Shown here in pieces: positions 52,698 through 61,647 of a DNA stretch of 64,000 nt. Source of the stretch: Lysobacterales bacterium (GTDB taxonomy: Bacteria > Pseudomonadota > Gammaproteobacteria > Xanthomonadales > Ahniellaceae). The DNA lies in contig JADJCM010000001.1 of NCBI GenBank assembly GCA_016703225.1, positions 1,488,001 through 1,552,000 on the forward strand. Direction: 5' to 3'. A model generated the notes under the pieces. The model had not been told where the DNA came from and did not search any database. It was given only the letters and a program-made list of their open reading frames with translations. The translations under genes and the position numbers were made by a program. How positions within the stretch are numbered: position 1 is the first letter of the stretch; every line of letters starts with the position of its first letter.

Positions 52698-52750
52698 GGG
52701 CCAAGCCTGCCGCCAATGCTGTCGCGCTGCAATCTGCGGCCCGCCGGCGA

Positions 52751-54265
52751 CTACGCCGCGGCGACGATGATCTGGCGGTCGAGGCGTCGATAACCGATCG
52801 CTTCCATCAGGTTCGCGGCGCCGATCTGCTCGGCGCATTCAAGGTCGGCGATGGTGCGGGCGACGCGCAGGATGCGCTGGTGCGCGCGCGCCGAGAGCCC
52901 GAGGCGGTCGACCGCGCGTTCCAGCAGGGCGCGCTCGTTCTCGCTGAGTGCGGCGTGTTGCTTCAGCTCATTGGGACCGAGTTGCGCGTTGCAGTTGCCG
53001 CTGCGGGCGAGAGCGCGTTCGCGCGCTGCGAGCACGCGTGCGCGCACCTGCGCTGAACTTTCGCGCGGTCCGGCATCGCGCCAGTCGCTGATCGGCAGGC
53101 GCGGCACTTCCACGTGCAGGTCGATGCGATCGAGCAAGGGGCCGGAGACGCGGCTGCGATAGCGCGCGATCTGGTCGGCGGAGCAGCGGCAGCGGTCGGA
53201 GACATCGCCGGCATAGCCGCAGGGGCAGGGGTTCATCGCCGCGACCAGCTGGAAGCGCGCCGGGAACTCGGCCTGGCGCGTGGCACGCGAAATCAGGATG
53301 CGCCCGGACTCGATCGGCTCGCGCATCGACTCGAGCACGCGGCGGTCGAACTCGGGCAGTTCATCGAGGAACAACACGCCGTTGTGCGCCAGCGAAGCTT
53401 CGCCTGGGCGCGGGATCGAGCCGCCGCCGACCAGCGCTACCGCACTCGCGGAATGGTGCGGCGAACGAAATGCTCGTCGCGATAACGCCAGCGTGACATC
53501 GAGCCCGCACAGCGAGGCCACCGCCGCGGCCTCCATCGCCTCGGCGTGGGTGATCGGCGGAAGGATGCCGGGCAGGCGCGAGGCGAGCATGGTCTTGCCG
53601 GTGCCAGGCGGACCGATGAACAGCAGGTTATGGCCGCCGCTCGCGGCGATCTCGAGCGCGCGTCGCGCATGCGCCTGGCCGATCACATCGGCGAGGTCGG
53701 GTGCGCTCGACAGCGCGGGCGGCACCGGCAGCGCGACGCTGCGCGGCAGCCGCTGCTCGTCGCGCAGGTGGGCACACACCGCCAGCAGATTGTCGGCGGC
53801 GTGGACCCTGGCATCGGGCACTTGCGCGGCCTCGTCGGCGTTGGCGGTCGGCACGATCACCGACTTGCCGTTGCGGGTCGCCTGGATCACCGCCGGCAGC
53901 AGCCCGTGGATCGCGCGCAGGTCGCCGGAGAGCGCGAGCTCACCGTAGAACTCGTGTTCGTCGAGCCGCTCCGCCGGCACCTGGCCGGAGGCGGCGAGGA
54001 TGCCGAGTGCGATCGCCAGATCAAAGCGCGCGCCTTCCTTGGGCAGGTCGGCCGGCGACAGGTTGATGGTGATGCGCCGTTGCGGCCAGTCGAAGCTGGC
54101 GTTGAGCAGGGCCGAACGCACGCGGTCGCGGCTCTCGCGCACGGCGGCTTCGGGCAAGCCGACGATATTGGTGCCGGGCAGGCCGCCGGACAGGTGCACT
54201 TCGATATTGACCCGCGGCGCTTCGACGCCGAGCGCGGCGCGCGCATGGACGGTGGCGAGGCTCAT
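52751..54265 (-). CDS. comM: Mg-chelatase-like AAA ATPase ComM (YifB)
   Basis: A 504-residue hexameric AAA+ helicase of the YifB/ComM family. N-terminal Lon-protease-like fold (GLPGTNIVGLPEAAVRESRDRVRSAL), Walker A GPPGTGKTM near 218-226, NGVLFLDELPEF (Walker B), and a zinc-like CPCGYAGDVSDRCRC segment. ComM promotes branch migration during natural transformation. The gene is 196 bases from ubiK with a terminator in between. Confidence 0.95.
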   Translation of the reverse strand: MSLATVHARAALGVEAPRVNIEVHLSGGLPGTNIVGLPEAAVRESRDRVRSALLNASFDWPQRRITINLSPADLPKEGARFDLAIALGILAASGQVPAERLDEHEFYGELALSGDLRAIHGLLPAVIQATRNGKSVIVPTANADEAAQVPDARVHAADNLLAVCAHLRDEQRLPRSVALPVPPALSSAPDLADVIGQAHARRALEIAASGGHNLLFIGPPGTGKTMLASRLPGILPPITHAEAMEAAAVASLCGLDVTLALSRRAFRSPHHSASAVALVGGGSIPRPGEASLAHNGVLFLDELPEFDRRVLESMREPIESGRILISRATRQAEFPARFQLVAAMNPCPCGYAGDVSDRCRCSADQIARYRSRVSGPLLDRIDLHVEVPRLPISDWRDAGPRESSAQVRARVLAARERALARSGNCNAQLGPNELKQHAALSENERALLERAVDRLGLSARAHQRILRVARTIADLECAEQIGAANLMEAIGYRRLDRQIIVAAA

Positions 54266-54348
54266 GCTGGCGGAGCGCGCCGCGCGACCGGGCAGCGTCC
54301 CTGGGTGTTGTGGCCAACGATCCTGCGCAGCATGAGCCTCATCGTCCC

Positions 54349-54375
54349 GAAAAAAATGCCGCGCGAACGCGGCAT
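54349..54375 (-). terminator. Terminator of ubiK (minus strand)
   Basis: On the minus strand ATGCCGCG-TTCG-CGCGGCAT (54375 to 54356) is followed by seven T residues. The 8-bp stem with a UUCG loop lies downstream of ubiK and upstream of comM, so the two are separate transcripts. Confidence 0.88.
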
Positions 54376-54461
54376 CAAGAGTGCGGGCGGCGGAGTCCGT
54401 TCCGCCTACGACCCCGGGGGAGGTCGACGCTGCCCGCTGACGGCCGAGGTCAAGGTGAACG

Positions 54462-54701
54462 CTATTCCGCTTCGAGCTGGGCCAGGCGCCGTTCCAGCGC
54501 TTCCAGCTTTTCGCGGGTGCGCAGCAGGACCAGCCGCTGCACGTCGAATTCCTCGCGTGTCACCAGGTTCAGCCGTTCCAGGCCGGACTGCAGGGTGGCG
54601 CGAAAGGTCTTCGCCAGATCATCCCGGGCGGCGTCGAAGCCCGGCGGCACCAGCGTCGTGAGACGTTGGGCCAGCTCGTCGATCGCGCGGACATTGATCA
54701 T
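54462..54701 (-). CDS. ubiK: Ubiquinone biosynthesis accessory factor UbiK (YqiC/BMFP)
   Basis: A 79-residue, all-helical protein with the BMFP pattern: AIDELAQRLTTLVPPGF, an amphipathic middle helix, and a C-terminal coiled coil LLRTREKLEALERRLAQLE. UbiK trimers assist the UbiJ/COQ hydroxylases in aerobic ubiquinone synthesis. It is followed by a terminator. Confidence 0.92.
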   Translation of the reverse strand: MINVRAIDELAQRLTTLVPPGFDAARDDLAKTFRATLQSGLERLNLVTREEFDVQRLVLLRTREKLEALERRLAQLEAE

Positions 54702-54868
54702 GGTTCACCTCCTCGATGGCCGTCAGAGTACGGAACGCCCGATGCGCTCCGCCTCGGGCGGAATCTGAATTGTGCCTAGGAAATTTCGCAAATGCGTGGA
54801 CACCCGCGGGCAGCCGCCGCAGCGACGCCGCTTTCGCTAAGCTCGCGGCGTTTCCGGGAGTTACGCGC

Positions 54869-55207
54869 ATGAAAATGATCATGGCCATCATCAAGCCGTT
54901 CAAACTCGACGACGTGCGCGAGGCGCTGGCCGAGATCGGCGTGCAGGGCATCACCGTGACCGAGGTCAAGGGCTTCGGCCGCCAGAAGGGCCACACCGAG
55001 CTCTATCGCGGTGCCGAATACGTGGTCGACTTCCTGCCCAAGATCAAGCTCGAGATCGCAGTCGCCGACGACCAGGCCGAACGCGCGGTCGAGGCGATCA
55101 TGCACGCGGCGAACACGAACAAGATCGGCGACGGCAAGATCTTCGTCTATCAACTCGACCGTGTGGTGCGCATCCGCACCGGCGAACTGGACGGCGACGC
55201 GCTCTAG
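54869..55207 (+). CDS. glnB: Nitrogen regulatory protein PII
   Basis: A 112-residue PII signal protein. MKMIMAIIKPFKLDDVREAL at the start, GFGRQKGHTELYRGAEY carrying the T-loop Tyr (uridylylation site), and GDGKIFVYQLDRVVRIRTGE at the end. It senses ATP/ADP and 2-oxoglutarate and controls glutamine synthetase and its regulators. The ATG at 54869 fits the family N-terminus. GlnB and GlnK cannot be told apart from this sequence; no amtB follows. It converges with speE. Confidence 0.95.
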   Translation: MKMIMAIIKPFKLDDVREALAEIGVQGITVTEVKGFGRQKGHTELYRGAEYVVDFLPKIKLEIAVADDQAERAVEAIMHAANTNKIGDGKIFVYQLDRVVRIRTGELDGDAL

Positions 55208-55226
55208 GCGCCGCCGTCCGCGCGCG

Positions 55227-56081
55227 TCATTCGCCGAGGAACTCGCCGAGGAAGTTCGGCATCGCCAGCGCTGCGCGGTGGGTGTCGGCGTTGTAGTAGC
55301 GGGTGGCGAACTGCTTGGTCGCCGCACCGCGTTCGCGGAAGGTGTCGAGGTCGAGGTGCTTGCGCGCCATGGTCGAGCTCCACCATCCGGTCGGATAGCA
55401 GGGCTGTGGGAATGGCAGCGTGCGCAGGTGCGCGAAGCCGGCGTTCTTCATGGCGTTGCGCATGTCCTTGGTCAGGTCCATATGCACCAGTGGCGACTCG
55501 CTCTGCTGCACCAGAATGCCGCCCGGGCGCAGCGCCTTCAGGCAGCTCTGGTAGAACGCGGTGTTGAACAGGCCTGCGGCCGGGCCGATCGGATCGGTCG
55601 AATCGACGATCACGACGTCGATCGACTCGGCATCGAGGTGCTTCATGTAGGCGATGCCATCGTCGAACATCAGCTTCGCGCGCGGGTCGGCGTTGGCGTC
55701 GCAGAGTTCCGGGAAATACTGTTCGGACAGGCGCGTCACGCGCTCGTCGATGTCGCACTGCACGACCGACTCCACTTCGCGGTGCTTGAGCACTTCGCGC
55801 AGGGTGCCGCAGTCGCCGCCGCCGATGATGACGACGCGCTTCGGGCTCGGGTGCGTGAACAGCACCGGGTGCGACATCATCTCGTGGTAGAGGAAGTTGT
55901 CGCGCGTCGTCAGCATCACGCAACCGTCGATCACCATCAGGTTGCCCCAGTCGCTGGTCTCGTAGATCTCGATCTTCTGGAACGGCGTCTGCTCCTCGGC
56001 AAGCTTGCGCTTGATGCGGAAGGAAATGGCCGATCCCGACAGATCGTGTGGTTCCGAGAACCAGGTCGAATCGAGACTCAT
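55227..56081 (-). CDS. speE: Spermidine synthase (polyamine aminopropyltransferase)
   Basis: A 284-residue spermidine synthase. MVIDGCVMLTTRDNFLYHEMM, the Rossmann motif VVIIGGGDCGTLREVLKH, and the catalytic segment VVIVDSTDPIGPAAGLF identify the family. It transfers an aminopropyl group from decarboxylated SAM to putrescine. It is divergent from the arginine decarboxylase gene, so the two form a polyamine locus; no speD is in the window. Confidence 0.97.
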   Translation of the reverse strand: MSLDSTWFSEPHDLSGSAISFRIKRKLAEEQTPFQKIEIYETSDWGNLMVIDGCVMLTTRDNFLYHEMMSHPVLFTHPSPKRVVIIGGGDCGTLREVLKHREVESVVQCDIDERVTRLSEQYFPELCDANADPRAKLMFDDGIAYMKHLDAESIDVVIVDSTDPIGPAAGLFNTAFYQSCLKALRPGGILVQQSESPLVHMDLTKDMRNAMKNAGFAHLRTLPFPQPCYPTGWWSSTMARKHLDLDTFRERGAATKQFATRYYNADTHRAALAMPNFLGEFLGE

Positions 56082-56251
56082 GACGACTCCAGGGCGAGGT
56101 GTTTCGAATTTTGGGGGCGCGATTGTAGCGGGAAGCCCGCAGCGCGCACCGTCGCGCGAAAGCAGGCTGCCGTTCGTTCACAAACGGCCGTTACACTACG
56201 CGCCCCGCGGGGTCCGGGCGGCCGGTTTGCCGCGGCTTGGGAGTGCTGGAC

Positions 56252-58138
56252 ATGGGCGGTTGGACATTGGCGCAGGCGCGGCACACCTATTCGATCGCGC
56301 ACTGGAGCGAGGGCTATTTCGATGTCGATGCGCAAGGCCGCATGGAAGTGCAGCCGCAGGGCCCGCAAGGCACCGCGCTGGCCCTGCCCGAGGTCGTCGC
56401 CGCCGCCGAGGCGAGCGGCCTGAAGCTGCCACTGCTGCTGCGCTTCAACGACATCCTGTCGCACAAGCGCGCGCGCATGCAGGCGGCGTTCGCCAAAGCG
56501 ATGCGCAATTCCGGCTTCGATGGCGGTTACACCGCGGTGTTCCCGATCAAGGTGAACCAGAACCACAGCGTCGCCGGTGAACTCGCGGCCAGCGGCGGCG
56601 ACGGCTTCGGCCTGGAAGCCGGTTCGAAGCCGGAACTGATCGCGGTGCTGGCGCTGTCCAAGGGCGGCATCGTCATCTGCAATGGCTACAAGGATCGCGA
56701 GTACATCCGCCTCGCGCTGATCGGGCGCAAGCTCGGCCTCGACGTGTTCATCGTGATCGAGAAGCCGAGCGAGTTGAAGCTGGTCATCGAGGAAGCGCGC
56801 GACCTCGGCGTCGATCCGCTGCTCGGCGTGCGCATGCGCCTGGTCTCGATTGGCGCCGGCAAGTGGCAGAACACCGGCGGCGCCAAGGCCAAGTTCGGCC
56901 TGTCGCCGGGCCAGTTGACCGAACTGCTCGACGACCTCGATGCCGCCGGCCTGCGCCACGCGCTCAAGCTGGTGCATTTCCACATGGGTTCGCAGATCTC
57001 GAACGTGCGCGACATCTCTGGCGGCATGCGCGAGGCTTCGCGTTATTTCGTCGAACTGCACAAGCTCGGCTTCGACATCCGCTACATGGATGTCGGCGGT
57101 GGCCTCGGCGTCGACTACGAAGGCACGCGCTCGCGCAGCTTCTGCTCGATCAACTACGGCCTCGAACAATACGCCGCGACCATCGTCGAACCGGTCGCCG
57201 CCGCTTGCCGCGAGCATGGCTTGAAGGCGCCGCACATCATCACCGAAGCCGGGCGGGCGATGACTGCGCACCATGCAGTGCTGATCGCGAATGTCAGCGA
57301 AGTCGAAACCGCACCCGAGGGCCGGGTGCCGCCGCTCGCGGCGAAAGAGTCGGTGCCGATGCGTCACCTGCGCGAGATCCATGCCGCGCTCGACACTCGC
57401 CCGGCGCTCGAGCTGTACCAGGAGGCGCAGCACTACCTGGCCGAGGGCCAGGCGATGTACGCGCACGGCGAGATCGCGCTCGCCGAACGCGCCGCGCTCG
57501 ACGCGCTCTACTACGCGATCGCGCATCGCGTGCGTGGCCTGCTCAAGCCGGACGAGCGCTCGCACCGCGAGACGCTGGACGAGCTGAACGAGAAGCTGGT
57601 CGACAAGTACTTCGTGAACTTCTCGGTGTTCCAGTCGATGCCTGACATCTGGGCGATCGACCAGGTGTTCCCGATCGTGCCGATCGATCGCCTCGACGAG
57701 AAGCCGACCCGTCACGGCGTGATCGCCGACCTCACCTGCGACTCCGACGGGCGCATCGACCAGTACGTCGATTCTGAAGGCGTCGATGCCAGCCTGCCGC
57801 TGCATGCGCTGCGTGCCGGCGAGAGTTACCGCCTTGGCTTCTTCCTGGTCGGTGCCTACCAGGAGACGCTCGGCGACATCCACAACCTGTTCGGCGACAC
57901 CGACACCGTCGACGTGCGCGTCGACGGCAGCGGGTTCAAGTTGTCGAACGCGCGCCGCGGCGACAGTTGCGACCGCGTGCTCGGGTATGTCGGCTTCGCC
58001 GCCGACGACCTGCGCGCCGCCTTTGCGGCCAAGGTCGCCAAGGCGCAGGTCGATGCCGGCTTCGCGCAACGTATCGCCGCCGATCTCGAGGCGGGCCTGA
58101 CGGCTTACACCTATCTCGAAGAGACCCCGCACGCATGA
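56252..58138 (+). CDS. speA: Biosynthetic arginine decarboxylase
   Basis: A 628-residue PLP enzyme that makes agmatine from arginine. The PLP lysine is in FPIKVNQNHSVAGEL (about residue 100). GLEAGSKPELIAVLAL, HFHMGSQISNVRDI and VDYEGTRSRSFCSINYGLEQYA are also typical of SpeA. The ATG at 56252 follows GGGAG; a TTG five codons earlier (56237) is an alternative. Its stop overlaps the following gene (ATGA). It probably feeds putrescine production for speE. Confidence 0.96.
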   Translation: MGGWTLAQARHTYSIAHWSEGYFDVDAQGRMEVQPQGPQGTALALPEVVAAAEASGLKLPLLLRFNDILSHKRARMQAAFAKAMRNSGFDGGYTAVFPIKVNQNHSVAGELAASGGDGFGLEAGSKPELIAVLALSKGGIVICNGYKDREYIRLALIGRKLGLDVFIVIEKPSELKLVIEEARDLGVDPLLGVRMRLVSIGAGKWQNTGGAKAKFGLSPGQLTELLDDLDAAGLRHALKLVHFHMGSQISNVRDISGGMREASRYFVELHKLGFDIRYMDVGGGLGVDYEGTRSRSFCSINYGLEQYAATIVEPVAAACREHGLKAPHIITEAGRAMTAHHAVLIANVSEVETAPEGRVPPLAAKESVPMRHLREIHAALDTRPALELYQEAQHYLAEGQAMYAHGEIALAERAALDALYYAIAHRVRGLLKPDERSHRETLDELNEKLVDKYFVNFSVFQSMPDIWAIDQVFPIVPIDRLDEKPTRHGVIADLTCDSDGRIDQYVDSEGVDASLPLHALRAGESYRLGFFLVGAYQETLGDIHNLFGDTDTVDVRVDGSGFKLSNARRGDSCDRVLGYVGFAADDLRAAFAAKVAKAQVDAGFAQRIAADLEAGLTAYTYLEETPHA

Positions 58139-59004
58139 GCACGCTTCGTGTTGGTTTTGTCGGCCTCGGTGCCATGGGCTGGTCGATGGCCGGGCACCTG
58201 TATCGCGCCGGTCTGTTGGTCGCGGTCGCCAATCGCAGCCATGAAAAGGCTCAGCGCTTTGCGGCGGAACAGGCCGACGTGCTGGCTCTGGCCGATGCCG
58301 GCGAGCTCGCGGCACATTGCGATGTCGTGATCAGTTGCGTGACTGCGGACGCGGACGTGCTCGGTCTGGCCGCGGCGCTGGCGGCCAAGGCGAAGCCCGG
58401 CTTCGTGCTCGTCGATACCTCGACCATCGCCTCGACCAGTGCGCGCAAGGCGGCCGAGCTGCTGCGCGCAGTCGGCGCCGATTTCCTTGACGCGCCGCTG
58501 TCGGGTGGTGTCGAAGGCGCGCGCAACGGCAGGTTGTCGGTGATGGTCGGTGGCGATGCGCAGACGCTCGAGCGCGTGCGTGCGTCGCTCGACACCTTCG
58601 CGGCACGCATCACCCTGATGGGTGAGGTCGGCGCCGGCCAGAACACCAAGGCGGTCAACCAGGTGCTGGTCGCCGGCATCGCCCAAGCGGTGTGCGAAGG
58701 TCTCGCGCTCGGCGAGGCCCTGGGGCTCTCCGCCGACAAGCTGCTGCCGACAATCGGCGCCGGCGCGGCCGCGAACTGGTTCCTCGACAAGCGCGGCGCG
58801 ACCATGTTGCGCAGCGAATTCGCACCCGGCTTCAAGCTCGGTCTGCTGCACAAGGATCTCAGGATCGTGCGCGAACTTGCGCTCGCGGCCGGCGTCAACC
58901 ACGACCTCATCGACCTGTCGCTGGCGAACTATGCGGCGCTGATGGCCGAGGGCCGAGCCGACGAGGACACCTCGGCCTTGATCCGGCTCAAGCGCCAGCG
59001 CTGA
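58135..59004 (+). CDS. Beta-hydroxyacid dehydrogenase (3-hydroxyisobutyrate/tartronate semialdehyde type)
   Basis: A 289-residue NAD(P)-dependent dehydrogenase of the 6-phosphogluconate-like superfamily. Dinucleotide site GFVGLGAMGWSMAGHL near residues 8-23, substrate site DAPLSGGVEGARNG, and catalytic GAGQNTKAVNQVL with the key Lys. Substrate cannot be named with certainty; GarR- and MmsB-like reductases are alternatives. It is translationally coupled to speA (ATGA overlap). Confidence 0.88.
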   Translation: MSTLRVGFVGLGAMGWSMAGHLYRAGLLVAVANRSHEKAQRFAAEQADVLALADAGELAAHCDVVISCVTADADVLGLAAALAAKAKPGFVLVDTSTIASTSARKAAELLRAVGADFLDAPLSGGVEGARNGRLSVMVGGDAQTLERVRASLDTFAARITLMGEVGAGQNTKAVNQVLVAGIAQAVCEGLALGEALGLSADKLLPTIGAGAAANWFLDKRGATMLRSEFAPGFKLGLLHKDLRIVRELALAAGVNHDLIDLSLANYAALMAEGRADEDTSALIRLKRQR

Positions 59005-59078
59005 GAGCGCGACGCGGCGCACGGCAGCGAGGTCAAGAAAGGTTACGCTATCGGCTCGATTTCGGACGGAGCAGAACG

Positions 59079-60467
59079 ATGCGCAGCGTGATCCTGGGGC
59101 TAGGCCTCGGCTTGGCACTGACCGGTTGGGCGCAGGCCCAGACCTTTGGCGACGGCATGGAACTGGTCGAGGTGCAGACCGGACTTTCGGGTGTGCTCGC
59201 GGTTCGCAATGCGGGCGACGGGTCCAACCGCCTTTTCTTCGTGCAGCAGGGCGGCGTGGTCCGCTGGGCCGATGGCAATGGCGCCCTGCAACCGACGCCG
59301 TTCTTCGACATCACCTCCGGTTCGGGCAACCTCGGGGTCTGCGCCGTCGCCGGCGTGTCATCGGCTTCCTTCGGATTCTCTGGCGCAAGCGGCGAGCGCG
59401 GTCTGCTCGGGATGGCCTTCCACCCGGACTTCGGCGTCGACAACCAGTATTTCTTCGTGCACTTCTCGGACAGCCGCGGCGATACGCTGATCGCGCGCTT
59501 TACCGCCACCGGCAACACCACCGATTACGACACTTGCCGCGTGGTCCTGCGCATCGATCAGGACTTCAGCAACCACAACGGCGGCGACATCGCCTTCGGT
59601 CCGGATGGCTATCTCTACATCGGCATGGGCGATGGCGGCTCCGGCGGTGATCCCTGCAACCGCGGCCAGACGCTGAGCCCGAGCCAGCTGCCCGGCAACG
59701 ACGGCACCAGCGGCTGCTCGGCCGACTCCAACTTCAGTTCGCTGGCCAACGGCAATCCCGACTCGCGCGCGCTGCTGGGCAAGATGCTGCGCATCGACAT
59801 CGATGGAGACACCACCGCCGCCAATGCCAATGGCCTGTGCGGCAAGCGCACCGGCGGCACCAGCGGCGACGTGGTGGCGTTCTACGCGATCCCGAACCCG
59901 ATGGGCGGTCCGGCGAATCCGTTCGCGGGCGCCGACCCGCAGTCGGCTTGCGACGAGACCTGGGACTATGGACTGCGCAATCCCTGGCGCTTCAGTTTCG
60001 ATCGCTCCACCGGAGATCTGCTGATCGGCGATGTCGGGCAGGGCTCGACCGAGGAAGTGGACTTCGAAGCCGCGGGCAGTGCCGGCGGGCGCAACTACGG
60101 CTGGAAGGTCTGCGAGGGACCTTACGTGAGCGGCTCCGGCAGCACGCCCTGCGGGCTCGCCGGCGCCATCGCCCCGATCCTCTGGTACTCGCACAGCGCC
60201 GGTCGCTGCTCGATCACCGGCGGCTATCGCTACCGCGGGCCGGCGACGTTCTTCCAGGGCACCTACGTGTACAGCGACTACTGCACCAGCGAGATCTTCC
60301 TGGCTCGGGAGACCGCACCTGGCGTCTGGGCCAGCCAGCTGTGGGAGAACCCGGGCGGCGGCGTGGCCGGATTCGGCGAGGACGAAGGCGGTCGCGTCTA
60401 TGTGGCGGCGGGCGGCAGCGTGCACCGCATCCAGGAGTCGATCTTGTTTGCGAATGGGTTTGAATGA
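59079..60467 (+). CDS. Secreted PQQ-dependent sugar dehydrogenase-like protein
   Basis: A 462-residue exported beta-propeller. Signal peptide ending AQAQ, then the soluble-glucose-dehydrogenase/sorbosone family landmarks: RLFFVQQGG, GERGLLGMAFHPDFG, HNGGDIAFGPDGYLYIGMGDGG, LLGKMLRIDIDGD and ETWDYGLRNPWRFSFDR. Many Cys suggest disulphides. Whether PQQ is bound cannot be told. The protein ends FANGFE, a tail that looks like the C-terminal tag of many secreted proteins in these bacteria. ATG 59079 chosen for the signal peptide. Confidence 0.88.
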   Translation: MRSVILGLGLGLALTGWAQAQTFGDGMELVEVQTGLSGVLAVRNAGDGSNRLFFVQQGGVVRWADGNGALQPTPFFDITSGSGNLGVCAVAGVSSASFGFSGASGERGLLGMAFHPDFGVDNQYFFVHFSDSRGDTLIARFTATGNTTDYDTCRVVLRIDQDFSNHNGGDIAFGPDGYLYIGMGDGGSGGDPCNRGQTLSPSQLPGNDGTSGCSADSNFSSLANGNPDSRALLGKMLRIDIDGDTTAANANGLCGKRTGGTSGDVVAFYAIPNPMGGPANPFAGADPQSACDETWDYGLRNPWRFSFDRSTGDLLIGDVGQGSTEEVDFEAAGSAGGRNYGWKVCEGPYVSGSGSTPCGLAGAIAPILWYSHSAGRCSITGGYRYRGPATFFQGTYVYSDYCTSEIFLARETAPGVWASQLWENPGGGVAGFGEDEGGRVYVAAGGSVHRIQESILFANGFE

Positions 60468-60570
60468 TCGCCCAGCACAGTTGTGTGACATGCGTATGAC
60501 AGTGCGCTTGCCAGCGGGGTGAGGAGTGCGTACGTTCGCCTCACAGGCCATTGCGGCCGGGGAGAACACC

Positions 60571-60978
60571 ATGAAGACGATGCTCGCAATCGCTGCGCTG
60601 ATGTGGGGCGGCGCCTTGTTCGCGGCCGACGATGCCACCCGCGTGGTGCCCTGTCCCGATTCGCCGCAACCGGGGATCGGCCTTGCATCGAAGGCCAAGG
60701 CCGACCTGCAGAATCCCTGGCGCTATCCGGCGCAGGCGCGCCGCAATCGCGAACACGGCACGGTGACGCTCAAGCTGACGCTCGATGACCGCGGCAAGGC
60801 GCAGCGTGTTTCGCTGCTGAAGGGCAGCGGGTCCAGCCTGCTCGATCGCAGCGCTACCACCGCCGCAAAGTCGGCCTCGGTGCGCTTTTGCCCGCTCGCG
60901 GGCGACGCCCCGGTTGCGGCAGGTGTCGCTGTGGTCAATGTCACCTATTCGCTGACGCAGACGCTCGCGCAGCTTTGA
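60571..60978 (+). CDS. Small exported TonB C-terminal domain protein
   Basis: A 135-residue protein with a cleavable signal (ALFAADDA) and one TonB-C domain: NPWRYPAQARRNREHGTVTLKLTLDDRGKAQRVSLLKGSG with the usual SLLDRSATTAA helix. It has no N-terminal membrane anchor, so it is not a full TonB. It could act as a periplasmic adaptor. ATG 60571 gives the signal peptide; an open frame upstream from GTG 60526 is less likely. Confidence 0.85.
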   Translation: MKTMLAIAALMWGGALFAADDATRVVPCPDSPQPGIGLASKAKADLQNPWRYPAQARRNREHGTVTLKLTLDDRGKAQRVSLLKGSGSSLLDRSATTAAKSASVRFCPLAGDAPVAAGVAVVNVTYSLTQTLAQL

Positions 60979-60982
60979 TGGG

Positions 60983-61073
60983 AAGGCATCGCGGGCCGGA
61001 GCCCGCTCCCACAGGGGCTCTAGGAGAGTTTGTCCGGGCGACTGTGGGAGCGGGCTCCGGCCCGCGATGCCTT
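60983..61073. repeat. 32-bp perfect inverted repeat (REP-like)
   Basis: AAGGCATCGCGGGCCGGAGC is the start of the left arm (60983-61014). The right arm (61042-61073) is its exact reverse complement, ending GCGATGCCTT. They enclose a 27-base loop. The arms contain GGGAGCGGGCTCC, the same core seen in fragments inside the megasynthase genes (17226). It sits between a TonB-C gene and the SPOR gene, and its right end reaches the SPOR stop codon. Confidence 0.96.
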
Positions 61074-61647
61074 ACTGTGCAGCACTCTCACGCAGCGCGA
61101 TGGCGCTGATGCCGTTGCCTTCCAACGTGCGCTTGGCGGCGTCGACTGCGCGCAGGTCGACGAACGGACCGAGGCGAACACGGAAGTACTCGGTGCCATT
61201 TACCGTCACCGCCTGGATCGATACCGCGGCGCCGACGCCCATCAGTGTCAGCCGCGCCTTGAGTGCGTCGGCATCGGCTGCGGAACGGAACGAGGCTGCC
61301 TGCAACATGTAGCGCTGTGTGCCCGCGGCTGCCGTGGCAACCGGTGCGGCGGCGCCGGCTGACTTCACCTCGGCATCCGGCACCACCACTTCCATCTCCG
61401 GCAGCACACTGTAGAAGTCGTACTTCGGCTTGTCGTCGGGCGTGGCGGACGCTGGCGCCAGCGGTGGTGGTGCGGCCACCTTGGCCTCGTTGCCGCGCAG
61501 CTGCGGAGCCCATTGCTTCATCAGTACCAGGGCGGAGAGACCCAGCCCGCAGAACAGGCCGCCCAGGAACCAGATCCACCACGGGATCTGGCGACTGCCA
61601 CCGCTGTTGCCGCCGCGCATCGTCGCCTGCGAACTGCGCTTGGCCAT
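61072..61647 (-). CDS. SPOR-domain protein (FtsN-like)
   Basis: A 191-residue membrane protein: a short basic N-terminus, one membrane helix (PWWIWFLGGLFCGLGLSALVL, about 22-42), a Pro/Ala linker and a C-terminal SPOR domain (RYMLQAASFRSAADADALKARL through FRVRLGPFVDLRAVDAAKRTLE). SPOR domains bind denuded peptidoglycan at the septum, so a division role like FtsN is likely. Its ATG overlaps the argS stop (TGATG). It is encoded right after argS, as is common for ftsN-like genes. Confidence 0.93.
   Translation of the reverse strand: MAKRSSQATMRGGNSGGSRQIPWWIWFLGGLFCGLGLSALVLMKQWAPQLRGNEAKVAAPPPLAPASATPDDKPKYDFYSVLPEMEVVVPDAEVKSAGAAAPVATAAAGTQRYMLQAASFRSAADADALKARLTLMGVGAAVSIQAVTVNGTEYFRVRLGPFVDLRAVDAAKRTLEGNGISAIALRESAAQ

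Noticed and set aside
54765..54800. A sigma-54 promoter for the PII gene (TTGTGCCTAGGAAATTTCGCA).
   Set aside because: A GG and a GC are present, but only 7 bases separate them where about 10 are needed, and the flanking consensus is missing.
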